A stretch of 64,000 nucleotides of DNA, from positions 1-64,000 of the forward strand of contig CBDCIS010000010.1 in NCBI GenBank assembly GCA_965217565.1, in the 5' to 3' direction. The notes beneath the pieces were generated by a model that saw nothing but the letters and a program-made list of their open reading frames with translations, had not been told where the DNA came from and made no database searches. Of the stretch, positions 44,681 to 54,372 are shown piece by piece; position 1 is the first letter of the stretch; every line of letters starts with the position of its first letter. This DNA is from CBDCIS01 sp965217565. Lineage in GTDB: Bacteria > Chloroflexota > Dehalococcoidia > Lucifugimonadales > CATOSD01. The translations under genes were made by a program, and so were the position numbers.

Positions 44681-45579
44681 AGCGTGAGCCTCCAGTAACG
44701 CCGCCATAGCAGCAGGCCTGGAACGAGCGTGACAACCAGGTACCAGCCCGCGATTATCGCGTCCGGCAGATTCCTTGCGTGATCGCCGAAACCCTGTGCG
44801 TACTCGACGGCGTCTTTGCCGAAAATAACGTCGTTGAGGTACAGCGGAGCCTGGCCGACGGCTGCCAGGGAAACCCACTTTGCCGCGTCGTCCGACGCCC
44901 CCTCCATTACGATGCCGGCGATTGCCAGAGTGATGAACCACACGCCAATGACGGACGCGGTGGCGTAGGCGCGTCTGCCCGCGAATGCGGACACGGTCAT
45001 CGGCAGCGTCGTCACGAACAGCGCGAGCGTAACGCCCGCCCCGACGAAGCGCGGGACGTCCAACCAGTTCTCACGCATGTACTCAACCTGGTTATCGGCT
45101 CCCAAGATCAATCCCACCATCAGCGTAACCTGCGGGATGAGGACGATAGCCAGGGTTACGTTGAAGAACGCCAGCCATCTCCCGAACACGTAATCCGTGG
45201 AAGTCAGCGGCCTCACGAGGTACAGGTTGATGACCCGGCTGCGCCTGTCCGCTATGAGCAGTTCGGGCGCGACTATGGCGGAGAAGATTATCAAGGGCGC
45301 GGAGATTATCCAGTAGTAATCGTCTTGGCCGGGTATGATGTCCGCGAAGTCCCCCAGGTCTCCAAACATGGCGACTATCACCGGAAATCCCAGCGCGGGA
45401 ATCATGAGAATCAAGAACAGGAGGGCGGGCATCAGCTTGGACATCCACCCTCTTCCCAGCCCAAGCGAGGTGCGGACGCCGTTCGCCCACAACGTCTTCA
45501 TCGCGCGGGCGCGGCCCTCCCGCGCTCCGGCATAGCTCTGATAGCCAATGTCGAAGACCTCGCCGATCGGTTCGGTCAT
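44677..45579 (-). CDS. ABC-2 type permease
   Basis: 300 residues, six to seven membrane segments (LMPALLFLILMIPALGFPVI, YWIISAPLIIFSAIVAPELL, WLAFFNVTLAIVLIPQVTLM, VTLALFVTTLPMTVSAFA, VIGVWFITLAIAGIVMEG, IIAGWYLVVTLVPGLLLW). LIADRRSRVINLYLVRPLTS is typical of the multicopper or heme exporter-like ABC-2 permeases. Its start overlaps the end of the first ATPase by 4 bp. Confidence 0.85.
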   Translation of the reverse strand: MTEPIGEVFDIGYQSYAGAREGRARAMKTLWANGVRTSLGLGRGWMSKLMPALLFLILMIPALGFPVIVAMFGDLGDFADIIPGQDDYYWIISAPLIIFSAIVAPELLIADRRSRVINLYLVRPLTSTDYVFGRWLAFFNVTLAIVLIPQVTLMVGLILGADNQVEYMRENWLDVPRFVGAGVTLALFVTTLPMTVSAFAGRRAYATASVIGVWFITLAIAGIVMEGASDDAAKWVSLAAVGQAPLYLNDVIFGKDAVEYAQGFGDHARNLPDAIIAGWYLVVTLVPGLLLWRRYWRLTL

Positions 45580-46478
45580 CTCGGCGCTTCCCTGAAGATG
45601 TCGGTTAGCTGTCGGCGGCGCGGCCCAAGTCTCCGCAGGCGGGCATCCGTCTCGACGATGGCGTCTCGAATGGCGTCGTACTGCTCGTCCACGCCATGCT
45701 CTACCACTATCGTCGCGCCGTCCATCTCCGCGTCAATGCCGCGCTCCCTCAGGGCGACGACAAGCTCATCGCGCTTGTCGTCAACCTCAATGAACATCGT
45801 CTGCGTCTCCTCGGTGAAGCCGGAGACCTCGCCCTCCTCCATGACCCTGCCGCCGTCCAGCACGATGATGCGGTCGCAGGTGCGCTCGACGTCGCCCATC
45901 AGGTGAGACGATAGCACGACGCTGATGCCGAACTCGCCGCCAATGCGACGTATGATGTCCAACATCTCCTCCCGCCCCGCGGGGTCTAAACCGGCGGTTG
46001 GCTCGTCGAGCAGCACGATGGCAGGGTCGTGCACCAGCGCCTGAGCCAGCTTGACGCGCTGATTCATGCCGGTGGAGTATTCGCCGATCGGGCGGTAGCG
46101 TTCCTCGTCCAGTCCGACGTGCCGCAGGATGTCCGCGGCGCGCGTGCGCGACTCCGACGGAGGCAGCCCGCTCACCTGCGCCATGTGCGACAGGAACTCG
46201 GACGCGGCGACAGTCCCCGGCAGACAGTCGTGTTCGGGCATGTACCCCAGACGCGCCCGGACACCAACGGAGCGGTATGGCTCCTCGTCCAGCACCGTGG
46301 CGCTCCCCCCGGTTGGTCGCAGGAGACCCAGGAACAGCTTGATGGCCGTGCTCTTGCCCGCGCCGTTCGCGCCGAGGAGACCTGTTATCCCGTCATGTAC
46401 CTCAAAGCTCACGTTGTCCAGCGCGATGGTCGCGCCATAGCGCTTTGTAAGCCCGCTGGCCTTGAGGAGTGGAGGCAT
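45576..46478 (-). CDS. ABC transporter ATP-binding protein
   Basis: 300 residues, first gene of the exporter operon. Walker A GANGAGKST, YMPEHDCLPG, signature GEYSTGMNQRVKLAQ, Walker B IVLLDEPTAGLDP and switch region VLSSHLMGDVERTC. Together with the next three genes it gives two ATPase-permease pairs, ordered ATPase, permease, ATPase, permease, with 4-bp overlaps at the first two junctions and one base between the last two genes. The substrate is unknown. Confidence 0.9.
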   Translation of the reverse strand: MPPLLKASGLTKRYGATIALDNVSFEVHDGITGLLGANGAGKSTAIKLFLGLLRPTGGSATVLDEEPYRSVGVRARLGYMPEHDCLPGTVAASEFLSHMAQVSGLPPSESRTRAADILRHVGLDEERYRPIGEYSTGMNQRVKLAQALVHDPAIVLLDEPTAGLDPAGREEMLDIIRRIGGEFGISVVLSSHLMGDVERTCDRIIVLDGGRVMEEGEVSGFTEETQTMFIEVDDKRDELVVALRERGIDAEMDGATIVVEHGVDEQYDAIRDAIVETDARLRRLGPRRRQLTDIFREAPR

Positions 46479-46591
46479 ACGAGAGAACCCTTCGTAAAGC
46501 TGCTTGGCCGCCTATTCTACCACAGTTTCGACAGGACGACGCCCAAATCGTCTTTTGCGAGGCTGTATCAGCCTGGTCGGCTATGTGAAAC

Positions 46592-46621
46592 TTGACACAA
46601 AATACCGCGTCGCCCTACAAT
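46592..46621 (+). promoter_or_regulatory. Sigma70-type promoter of the DUF177-rpmF-fabD group
   Basis: TTGACA at 46592-46597, 18-bp spacer, TACAAT at 46616-46621, about 50 bp before the ATG at 46673. Confidence 0.65.
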
Positions 46622-46672
46622 ATTGGGCTAAGCGGTTTGTGGGCCGCGTAATGCAGGCGGAAGGGTGTTGAG

Positions 46673-47206
46673 ATGCGCTTTAACGTTTCGCAACTATTGA
46701 AGGAGAATATCGGTTCCACCCGCGTTTACGATGTTAACGAGTTCCTACGTCTTTCCTTGGACGATGCCCGGTTATGCCGCGTCGTGGGACAGGCAAGACT
46801 GCTTCGGACGGACAAGGGCGTATGGGTTACCGCCGAACTGGCGTCTGAGGTGGTCTGCGTATGCAGCCGCTGCCTCAGCGAGTTCGAACAGCCCATCCGG
46901 ATGCGTATCGACGATGAGTACGTGTCGGAGGTCGATGTCGCCACCGGCGCAAGGCTGGACTATTCGAGCGCGGAGGAGGGTTTTCATATAGACCATAACC
47001 ATATCCTTGACATCACCGAAGCAATAAGGCAGTATTCTTCTTTAGGTCTTCCCATGAAGCCTACGTGCGGTGAAGAATGTGAAGGCATGTGCATGAACTG
47101 CGGGATGAACCTCAACGACGCTCCCTGTGTCTGCGACGGTAGGCAGACGGATGCGCGCTGGGATGAACTGTTGAAGTTGGTTTCGGTTGAAGGCAACGAT
47201 GACTGA
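46673..47206 (+). CDS. DUF177 (YceD-like) protein
   Basis: 177 residues. The family pattern is clear: a basic N-terminal half, CSRCLSEFEQPIRMRIDDEY, ILDITEAIRQYSSLGLPMKP and the C-terminal zinc-like motif CGEECEGMCMNCGMNLND. DUF177 proteins are conserved before rpmF and have a role in 23S rRNA accumulation in known cases. Followed by rpmF and fabD. Confidence 0.9.
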   Translation: MRFNVSQLLKENIGSTRVYDVNEFLRLSLDDARLCRVVGQARLLRTDKGVWVTAELASEVVCVCSRCLSEFEQPIRMRIDDEYVSEVDVATGARLDYSSAEEGFHIDHNHILDITEAIRQYSSLGLPMKPTCGEECEGMCMNCGMNLNDAPCVCDGRQTDARWDELLKLVSVEGNDD

Positions 47207-47318
47207 ACGATTCAGTCCCCTCCTACAGTGGAACGTATCTATTGGCTACGCTGTCTTCGCCGCTCAGTCTTCCCTTTAGCTCGCGTGGATAGCCAAGCCT
47301 TGAATCTGGAGTAACCCA

Positions 47319-47498
47319 ATGCCACCACTGCCCAAGAAGAAACACTCCAAGAAGCGCAAGGGCGGGCGAACCGCACACTTTGGCATGAGTCCGGTTACGC
47401 TCTCGGAATGCCCCCAATGCCGTAGGTCGAAGTTGCCTCATCGCGCTTGCCTCGCGTGCGGGTACTACAACGGTAGGGAGGTGGTCTCCATCGTGTGA
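47319..47498 (+). CDS. rpmF: 50S ribosomal protein L32
   Basis: 59 residues: MPPLPKKKHSKKRKGGRTAH, then a zinc-binding Cys pair set, CPQCRRSKLPHRACLACGYY, and GREVVSI. L32 is a component of the large ribosomal subunit. Starts at 47319 (GGAGTAACCCA upstream). The position after DUF177 and before fatty acid genes is usual in bacteria. Confidence 0.93.
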   Translation: MPPLPKKKHSKKRKGGRTAHFGMSPVTLSECPQCRRSKLPHRACLACGYYNGREVVSIV

Positions 47499-47559
47499 TC
47501 GAGAGGCGTATTCCCCGCCTTTGTCTTTTCCCATCCTCAAACATGCTCAGGAGAATTTC

Positions 47560-48519
47560 ATGACACTCAGGTTTATGACGGAGACTAGAGGCCCAAAGGT
47601 GGGATACCTGTTCCCCGGTCAGGGCGCTCAGGCCGTGGGCATGGGGCAGGAGTTGTACGATAACTCTCCAGCCGCCCGCTCGGTGTTTCACCAGGTTGAC
47701 ATGGCGCTCGAACGCCCGCTGACCAAGCTGCTCTTCAACGGCCCTGAGGACGAACTCCGAGAGACCGCAAATGCGCAGCCCGCAATCATGGCCGTCAGCC
47801 TCGCCTGCATGAAGGCGATGGAGGAGAGGCTGGGCATGGACGCTATGCCGCAGCCCCTGATTATGGCCGGACACAGCCTTGGGGAATACACCGCGTTGGC
47901 CGTCGCGGGCGTCCTCGACATCGCCGAGACTGCTCAACTCGTCAGGACTCGCGGAGCGCTCATGCAGGAGGCCTGCGACAGCAATCCCGGCACCATGGCC
48001 GCGGTTCTGGGTCTCGATGAGATGACCACTGAAGAGATCGCCAGGGAGACCGGCACCTACGTCTCCAATATCAACACCTCTGAGCAGATTGTCATAAGCG
48101 GGGAGCGAATGGCGGTCGCGGCGGCCCTGGACCTGGCCTCCGCCAGGGGAGCCAGGAGAGTCGTGCCCTTGAGCGTCGGCGGCGCGTTCCACTCTGGCCT
48201 CATGGAGCCGGCCAAGGCGGGTCTCATTGACGCGATCAACAGCCTCTCTTTCAAGGACCCTCAGATTCCCATCGTAGCTAACTGCACCGGCAAATCGCTG
48301 ACGACCGCCGAGAGCGTCAAGCAGGAACTCGCTGCCCAGATCTGTGGCTGCGTCCAGTGGAAGCGTTCGATAGACCACATGATCGATTCCGGCGTGGTTG
48401 ACTTCCTGGAAGTTGGCCCCGGCAACGCGCTCAGTGGTATGGTCAAGCGCATCAACAAGAATGCCAGCGTGTCCTGCGTTGCCGACATCGAGTCGATACT
48501 GAAATTGCACAGGAACTAG
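47560..48519 (+). CDS. fabD: Malonyl-CoA-ACP transacylase
   Basis: 319 residues from the ATG at 47560 (AGGAG upstream). Transfers malonyl from CoA to acyl carrier protein for fatty acid synthesis. GYLFPGQGAQAVGMG, catalytic Ser106 in AGHSLGEYTAL, Arg in RTRGALMQEA and the catalytic His211 in GGAFHSGLM are all present. VEVGPGN-type end: FLEVGPGNALSGMVKRI. acpP lies 0.7 kb downstream. Confidence 0.93.
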   Translation: MTLRFMTETRGPKVGYLFPGQGAQAVGMGQELYDNSPAARSVFHQVDMALERPLTKLLFNGPEDELRETANAQPAIMAVSLACMKAMEERLGMDAMPQPLIMAGHSLGEYTALAVAGVLDIAETAQLVRTRGALMQEACDSNPGTMAAVLGLDEMTTEEIARETGTYVSNINTSEQIVISGERMAVAAALDLASARGARRVVPLSVGGAFHSGLMEPAKAGLIDAINSLSFKDPQIPIVANCTGKSLTTAESVKQELAAQICGCVQWKRSIDHMIDSGVVDFLEVGPGNALSGMVKRINKNASVSCVADIESILKLHRN

Positions 48520-48624
48520 GTTCCCCGATGCCGCGCCGCAATCCCCAAAGCAGAGCCTGGCCTGCTACCCTGAACCCGTGATACCCGTCCGTTTGGTGTA
48601 TGGTTGGTGAGAACGGCAACTCTC

Positions 48625-49077
48625 ATGAACGATTCGTATGAGGGCTCGGACGTCGAGGGCGCCAACCTGTCAACCACGAGGCGCAAGGCGCGAATGACAG
48701 CCCTGCAGGCGCTGTACGAGGTCAGCGCGGTGGCCCACGACCCCACCGAGGCCCTCCGACGCATTGCCGAGGAGCAGGGTTTGCCAACCCCGGCCGAGGC
48801 GTTCGCGCGCAACCTCGTTGAGGGAGTGGTGGCGAATAGGAAGCGCATCGACGAGCCCATCGCCGCGCTCGCTCCAAGTTGGCCCATCCACCAGATGGCG
48901 CTTGTGGATAGGAATATACTCAGCATAGCAATCTATGAGATAATGTTTGACAGCGAGACTCCCCCCAAAGTCGCCATCAACGAGGCGGTCGAGCTCGCCA
49001 AGGTCTTCGGCTCTGACAGTTCTCCCAGGTTTGTCAATGGTGTGCTGGGTTCACTGATGGAGAGCGTAGAGGCCTAA
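48625..49077 (+). CDS. nusB: Transcription antitermination factor NusB
   Basis: 150 residues from the ATG at 48625; TTG or GTG starts a few codons earlier are possible and the ribosome site is weak. RRKARMTALQALYEV, HQMALVDRNILSIAIYEIMF and KVAINEAVELAKVFGSDSSP followed by FVNGVLG are the NusB hallmarks. It binds boxA RNA with S10 in rRNA antitermination. A start extension of about 20 residues before the RRKAR core is somewhat long. Confidence 0.9.
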   Translation: MNDSYEGSDVEGANLSTTRRKARMTALQALYEVSAVAHDPTEALRRIAEEQGLPTPAEAFARNLVEGVVANRKRIDEPIAALAPSWPIHQMALVDRNILSIAIYEIMFDSETPPKVAINEAVELAKVFGSDSSPRFVNGVLGSLMESVEA

Positions 49078-49235
49078 CGCAACCTGAACATCCCCCTGCC
49101 ATCCCGCAGTGGAAGAATATGCCAGGATGGCAGCCCACGGAAATACCGGAGATTACCGGCCAGGCTTGGAAACGTCCGCCTTGGCCCTGACCCGCAAATC
49201 AGAATTTATCCCTTTTCTACGACGGAGGTGACAAA

Positions 49236-49496
49236 ATGGCGACGGTTCTTGAGCGCGTGCAAACGCTTGTTGCCGACAAACTCGCGGTGGAGTTGGACGA
49301 GGTGCTGCTCGAGTCCTCTTTCACAGAGGACCTGAACGCAGACTCCCTGGACCTCGTGGAGCTAATCATGGCATTCGAGGAGGAGTTCAGTGCCGAGGGC
49401 AGCCCATTGGAGATCTCCGACGAGCAGGCCGAGCAGATTACCACCGTTCAAGAAGCCCTCAATTTCCTGAAGGACCAGGGCATTCAAGACGAGTAA
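49236..49496 (+). CDS. acpP: Acyl carrier protein
   Basis: 86 residues, strong ribosome site GGAGGTGACAAA. The phosphopantetheine attachment Ser37 is in NADSLDLVELIMAFEEEF. Carries acyl chains in fatty acid synthesis, the partner of FabD. Confidence 0.93.
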   Translation: MATVLERVQTLVADKLAVELDEVLLESSFTEDLNADSLDLVELIMAFEEEFSAEGSPLEISDEQAEQITTVQEALNFLKDQGIQDE

Positions 49497-49555
49497 GCAA
49501 CAACCACCTGACGCGCCCCCGTGACCGCGGGAACGCGCAACCTGGCCGCCCATAG

Positions 49556-49581
49556 GGGCAGGTCTTGCACCTGCCCTCTTT
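49556..49581 (+). terminator. Hairpin followed by T-rich stretch
   Basis: GGGCAGGT, loop CTTGC, ACCTGCCC, then TCTTT. Could terminate the acpP transcript; it also resembles a dispersed chromosomal repeat. Confidence 0.35.
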
Positions 49582-49757
49582 CCTATGCTTGGGCGCCCAC
49601 AATGGAACGCCCCTACCGACTGAATTGATACAGGTTCCGTTGCCCTGACTGTGCTCGCGTCCTCTCTTGTTGCTGTGTTACAGTGATAGAGTCCCGCATC
49701 GAGTCGGGCTATTCGCCATCGGGCTCGTCGGACAAGTACGAAACGTGAGGTGACCCC

Positions 49758-50249
49758 TTGGTCGATTCCGATGAGTTCCGCCAGGCATGGGCCAAGTTCG
49801 CCACAGGCGTGTCAGTGATAACCACCATACAATCCGACGGGCTCGTGCACGGCATGACGGCCCAGGGCATCTGCTCAGTGTCGCTGGACCCCATGTTGGC
49901 GCTCGTCTGCGTGGGGCACAATCGCAACACCTACGGCCACGTTACTGAGAGCCGCCGCTTCTGCATAAACATCCTCAGTGTGGAGCAGCAGAACATAGCT
50001 GAGTACTTCGCCCGTCCGCCGGAGCGCCGAGAGGCAGGCTTCCACGTCCCATTCAGCTTCACCGAGCGCGGAGCCGCCATGATAAAAGACAGCCTAGCCA
50101 GTATGGACTGCCGAGTCGCCGAGGAGCACGTCGCCGGAGACCACACCATCTTCATCGGCGAAGTGGACGAGATCAGGCTGAACCCCGGCGACAACCCCCT
50201 GCTCTACTTCCAGAGCAAGTTCGGACGCTTGGAGCAGGAGAGTAGCTGA
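49758..50249 (+). CDS. Flavin reductase domain protein
   Basis: 163 residues from a TTG start with GAGGTGACC upstream. Flavin reductase like domain: FRQAWAKFATGVSVITTIQS, GMTAQGICSVSLDPMLALVC, FCINILSVEQQNIAEYFA and GDHTIFIGEVDEI. It binds FMN and reduces flavin with NAD(P)H, usually as a partner of a two-component monooxygenase, which is not in the window. Confidence 0.88.
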   Translation: MVDSDEFRQAWAKFATGVSVITTIQSDGLVHGMTAQGICSVSLDPMLALVCVGHNRNTYGHVTESRRFCINILSVEQQNIAEYFARPPERREAGFHVPFSFTERGAAMIKDSLASMDCRVAEEHVAGDHTIFIGEVDEIRLNPGDNPLLYFQSKFGRLEQESS

Positions 50250-50374
50250 GGGGCCTAACTTCACGTCGTCCATCCTGAGTCCGTGGGTAGTCGGTTCGCG
50301 GATGCGACGTCCTCCTGTTTCTTGACGAGAGAGGGTCGGGGGAGGGTGAAGCGCCGGTAGAACTGGTTGGCCGG

Positions 50375-50884
50375 CTAAGTCGCGTCTGGCGGGTCCCCAC
50401 CACCCCACTCGTCGTCATCCTGGAGGAGCGCGCGGGTGCGGTTGATCTCGCCGGAGTGGTAGAGGTCGTGCTCGAGCATCGTGACGACCAGATGGTATGT
50501 CGGCACGAGCTCTCCCCAGTGGCCCATTCTGGGCTCGTCCAACTCGGCGTCATCTGACAGCTCACTGATGCAGCCCGTGAGGTAGTCGTGAGCGTCGCGA
50601 AGCCACTCGACGGCGGCCGCGATCGTTGCCAATCGCTCCGGGGAGGGCGTGGCAGGCGGCTCTGTGTAGTCGTAGTCGGCGGCTCTGAAGCCGTGGTTGG
50701 CGTACATGAACTTGAACATCCCAACGTGGTGGACCATCTCCTGAATGGGCCGGCTCCCGCGCTCAGGCACCACGTCCCAGTATTCTTCATCGACACTCCG
50801 CAGGTTGTCCAGCAGCGCATGCTCGCTACCAGAGAACGCGCGGTCCATGAGTTGCTGTAGGGTATGTATACGTGTGGTGGACAT
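50375..50884 (-). CDS. DinB/YfiT-type four-helix protein
   Basis: 169 residues from the ATG at 50884 (AGGTGACG upstream). Four-helix bundle with the metal-binding His pattern: EMVHHVGMFKFMYANHG near the middle and MLEHDLYHSGEINR near the end. Relatives are thiol-dependent transferases or of unknown role. Confidence 0.8.
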   Translation of the reverse strand: MSTTRIHTLQQLMDRAFSGSEHALLDNLRSVDEEYWDVVPERGSRPIQEMVHHVGMFKFMYANHGFRAADYDYTEPPATPSPERLATIAAAVEWLRDAHDYLTGCISELSDDAELDEPRMGHWGELVPTYHLVVTMLEHDLYHSGEINRTRALLQDDDEWGGGDPPDAT

Positions 50885-51016
50885 GGTAGGTTTCGTCACC
50901 TCATCAGGTTCGAGCACATCTAATATATCGTGGGCGGCCGACTGAGGCCGCCCACGCTTCCGACAAGACTTCCTAAACTCACAAACGAAGTGTAACACCT
51001 TAATTAAGGTGTTGTC

Positions 51017-51216
51017 ATGGGAAACAAATACAAGCAGGTTACCATTGAAGAGCGGTGTGAGATTGCCCGTCTAGGTGCCTCGGGACACTTGCTCCAGCAA
51101 ATCGCGGCAAGTGTGGATCGCTCGCCATCGACAGTTGCGCGGGAATTGAAGCGCAATGGTTCACGAACTCAAGGCTACCAGCCAGTCTATGCCAGCCTGC
51201 AGCCCCACACCGTCAT
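51017..51216 (+). pseudogene. IS30-family transposase N-terminal fragment
   Basis: The product starts MGNKYKQVTIEERCEIARLG with HTH HLLQQIAASVDRSPSTVARE, then LKRNGSR as in IS30 transposases. Similarity ends at about VYASLQ near 51213, where unrelated DNA begins. An isolated remnant outside the island. Confidence 0.8.
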
Positions 51217-51264
51217 AGCGGCTAAAAATGACATAGGCTGTGGAAAAGCTGGTGGTAGGGGCCC

Positions 51265-52290
51265 CTACCCCTTCTGGTAAACCTGAATGCGGAACCTGCA
51301 GCTCTCCACGATATATAAGCTGCCTTTCGAGTCCACCTTGACGGACGTCGGCCCCCAGAACAGCTTCTCGATATTCGCGGACTCCTCCCTGGAGTAGTCA
51401 TGCGAAGGCAGGTCGAGCTCAGGCTCCATATCGGACTTTTGCCGCTCCTCCAACTCCTCGGTGTTGGCGGAGAAATACTCATAGCCCCACTTGGATATGC
51501 CCGACTCGCCCCGTAGCTTGGCGACGAAGCTGCCATCGGGTCGCAGCGCCTGCACACGCTCGTTGCCCCAGTCGGCCACGTAGATGTTGCCGTCATCATC
51601 GGTAGTGACGCCCGCCGGTCTGCGAAACTCCCCGTCGTCTTCGCCTGAAGCGCCGAAACTCGCCAGATGTTTACCCCATGCGTCGAATTTCTGAATGCGG
51701 TCGTTGCGCCAATCCGCGATGAACACGTCGCCCGCGCCGTCAACGTGTATGCCCCAGGGCAGGTTGAACTCACCCTCGCCGCGTCCCGCGCGGCCCCATC
51801 CGTCCAGGAACCGCCCCTCTCTGGTGAAACGCTGAACGCGGCAGTTCAGGCTGTCCGTGACCAGCAGGTTGTCGTCACCGTCGAAGGCGATTCCCGATGG
51901 CCGGTTGAACTCGCCCTCTCCTCTACCCCTTACACCCCACTTGGCCAGGAAGCGTCCCCGGCTGTCGAAGATCGAGATTCGCTGCAAAGCCTCGTCGGCG
52001 ACATAGACGTTGCCATCCCGGTCAACCGCGATGGAGGACGGCCACATCATCTGGCCGTCCTCCACGCCTCCGCTGCTAAACTCGCCAAGATACTCTTCCG
52101 ACGCGGTGCACATCGTCACGCGCTTGTAGGGCAGCCTCACGGCGACTTCCGGGCCGGCGCGGTTCAGGACGTATATCACTCCGTCGCGGCCAAAGGCCAT
52201 GTCAACGGGGTTGTTGAACCCGCGCCCCACAAGGGAGTAGATTCCTATAGTATGGCTATAGCTGTAAAGCTGTTGCGTAATCAATGTCAC
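51265..52290 (-). CDS. NHL-repeat beta-propeller protein
   Basis: 341 residues. Five to six NHL blades with the repeated pattern FNRPSGIAFDGDDNLLVTDS, FNLPWGIHVDGAGDVFIADW, FRRPAGVTTDDDGNIYVADW, each followed by N-x-RVQxF. Blades end in GxGxGxGEF linkers. No signal peptide. NHL propellers bind proteins or ligands. It lies just after the DUF1800 gene in the same direction with an 11-bp gap. Confidence 0.85.
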   Translation of the reverse strand: MTLITQQLYSYSHTIGIYSLVGRGFNNPVDMAFGRDGVIYVLNRAGPEVAVRLPYKRVTMCTASEEYLGEFSSGGVEDGQMMWPSSIAVDRDGNVYVADEALQRISIFDSRGRFLAKWGVRGRGEGEFNRPSGIAFDGDDNLLVTDSLNCRVQRFTREGRFLDGWGRAGRGEGEFNLPWGIHVDGAGDVFIADWRNDRIQKFDAWGKHLASFGASGEDDGEFRRPAGVTTDDDGNIYVADWGNERVQALRPDGSFVAKLRGESGISKWGYEYFSANTEELEERQKSDMEPELDLPSHDYSREESANIEKLFWGPTSVKVDSKGSLYIVESCRFRIQVYQKG

Positions 52291-52301
52291 AGCCTCCTAT
52301 A

Positions 52302-53738
52302 TCAGGCCATCTGGTACTCGCGAGTCGCGACGATAAGCTGGAGCAGCTCGATTATCCGCTCTGCTGACGAGCCTTCCGCCCCGTTCGAGGCGCTCCTCGA
52401 CTCGCCCGCTGAGGCCGCCAGTTCGACCAATTCGCGCCTCGTCCCCTCCGAAACACTCAAAGGGCCAATGAATTCCAGGCAGGCGTCCACAAGCTGCTCC
52501 GGCGTCATACCGGGCCCCTGCGCCTCCACCCGCTCGACTATTGATCTGACGCCGGGCCTGTCTCCGTCGGCGAACTGCTTGACTGCGAAGTTGACCCTGT
52601 TGACCAGGCTCGCCGTGGTAACCCATTCCGGCCCCGTGTGCCAGCCCTCGACGCTTGGCGGGTCCACAAGCAGTTGGCCCATGTACCCCGTCTGAAGCGC
52701 AAGCTGTACGTCTTCCACTTCCGGGAACATGAAGCCGCCCGACATCCTCGCCGTCCCGGCGACCATCTCCGCCGGACTCTTCACCTTACCGAACTTGGCG
52801 TTCTTGAAGAAGTCCGAGTTGAACAGCGTTCGCAGCATGGCGCGTATTTCGCCGCCGTGCTCGAAGTACGCCTCCACCAGGGCGTCTATCGCGCCGGGGT
52901 CGCGCGGCGGAACAGTCTCCCAGGCCGGAACCTGGGGTTCGTCAGCGACGAAGAAGTTGTACAGGTGACGGGAGATGAACCTCGCGGTGGCCGGCTGCTC
53001 GCAGATTATATCGATAACGTCGTTGCCGTCGAACTCTCCGCGCCGGCCGAGGAATGTCTTCTCCTCGCCATCATGGTCTTCGCGCCTGTACTCATACTGC
53101 CAGTCCAGGCGTCCATAGGGCCAGACCGAGTCCTGCGACGCGCGGACGGTGTGATGGGTGGCGTTGCGCATCGTCCAGCCGGTGAAGGCCCTCGAACACT
53201 CCCTCACGTCGTCCTCCGTGTAGTTGCCCACGCCCATGGAGAAGAGTTCGAGAATCTCCCTGCCGTAGTTCTCGTTCACAGCGTCCTTGTGGTTGTCCTT
53301 GTTGTCCAGCCAGAATATCATCGCCGGGTCTTTGGACAACTCAATCAGAAGGTCGCGGAAACTGCCCAAGCCGTGTCGCCGGAACATCTCTATCTGATTG
53401 AGAATGGCCTTCGGCTGGTTGAGCTTGGTGTAACCGGTGGCGAATATGCCGTGCCAGAACAGCGCCAACTTCTCTTCCAGCGGCCGCCGGGTGTTTATCA
53501 TGCGGTACACCCAGTATGTCTGGCAACTGTCCACGATGAGCAGACCGTTTTCGTCCACGTGGTAACGCCTGATGAGGTCTTCGTCGTCCAGGGCAGGAGG
53601 CGCATCCCCCGGGTGAAGCAACTCCTCGACCGTGGCCTCGTACCCCTTGACGGCGTACTCCTCGAGCTCGTCGCGCGTTGCACCAAAGCCGGCGCGGCGT
53701 ATCAGGTGGGCCATTAGGGATATATCTTGATTGGACAT
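52302..53738 (-). CDS. DUF1800 family protein
   Basis: 478 residues from the ATG at 53738 with AGGAGGACG upstream. DUF1800 pattern: HLIRRAGFGATRDELEEYA, ALFWHGIFATGYTKL, NENYGREILELFSMGVGNYT, ARFISRHLYNFFV, GTARMSGGFMFPE. Of unknown function; usually exported with a DUF1501 partner, which is not adjacent here. No signal peptide seen. Confidence 0.88.
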   Translation of the reverse strand: MSNQDISLMAHLIRRAGFGATRDELEEYAVKGYEATVEELLHPGDAPPALDDEDLIRRYHVDENGLLIVDSCQTYWVYRMINTRRPLEEKLALFWHGIFATGYTKLNQPKAILNQIEMFRRHGLGSFRDLLIELSKDPAMIFWLDNKDNHKDAVNENYGREILELFSMGVGNYTEDDVRECSRAFTGWTMRNATHHTVRASQDSVWPYGRLDWQYEYRREDHDGEEKTFLGRRGEFDGNDVIDIICEQPATARFISRHLYNFFVADEPQVPAWETVPPRDPGAIDALVEAYFEHGGEIRAMLRTLFNSDFFKNAKFGKVKSPAEMVAGTARMSGGFMFPEVEDVQLALQTGYMGQLLVDPPSVEGWHTGPEWVTTASLVNRVNFAVKQFADGDRPGVRSIVERVEAQGPGMTPEQLVDACLEFIGPLSVSEGTRRELVELAASAGESRSASNGAEGSSAERIIELLQLIVATREYQMA

Positions 53739-53869
53739 AGTTCGTCCTCCTACGCTCATTCTATGCCGCCTGCTCCGCTAGAGACCTGAGTGTATTATAG
53801 TGTGCTTGGCATCCTCACTCAAGGGCAGTGGCGTCATCGGAGCGAGCGGCGTGATATAATGTCTTCGTG

Positions 53870-54265
53870 ATGAGACGATACAGCGGGTATTTTTTGGCAT
53901 TTGCCCTGTCCGCGGCGCTTGTCCTGCCATCCCTGGGACCCCTGCTGGACCACCACTTCATCGAGCGTGATCCCGGCCACCTTCACCTGGGACCACATCA
54001 GCCCCATGTTCACGACTTTAACCGGCAATACTTTCACCTTCACACGCGGGCCAGGAGCACGGACGCGGGCAACCGGCAGACCGCGCTGTACAACCGCGAC
54101 GCCGGCCCGGTGGCGATTACGAGCGTTGCCACCGATAACGCGGCGATGCAGGCATTTCTGCGCTTCCAACCCACCTCGCTGTTCACGCTTCCACTGCCTT
54201 CCCAGGCGTGGCTGCGCTCCGCCTTCACCAATCCACCCGACAAACCTCCTCGGCTACCTGTCTAG
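53870..54265 (+). CDS. Secreted His-rich hypothetical protein
   Basis: 131 residues from the ATG at 53870. A signal peptide (SGYFLAFALSAALVLPSLG) is followed by a His-rich stretch, DHHFIERDPGHLHLGPHQPH and VHDFNRQYFHLH, suggesting metal binding. First of four genes for membrane or exported proteins, which also include a cupredoxin. Confidence 0.55.
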   Translation: MRRYSGYFLAFALSAALVLPSLGPLLDHHFIERDPGHLHLGPHQPHVHDFNRQYFHLHTRARSTDAGNRQTALYNRDAGPVAITSVATDNAAMQAFLRFQPTSLFTLPLPSQAWLRSAFTNPPDKPPRLPV

Positions 54266-54372
54266 CCCTCTGCCCTCCCACTCGTCCGCGACAAACGGCA
54301 GCCGCGCTTTCGACGCGGCCCGGACGCGCGTGAGGTATGCGCCTGTAGAAAATCCCATCTCTGTCGAGCAGA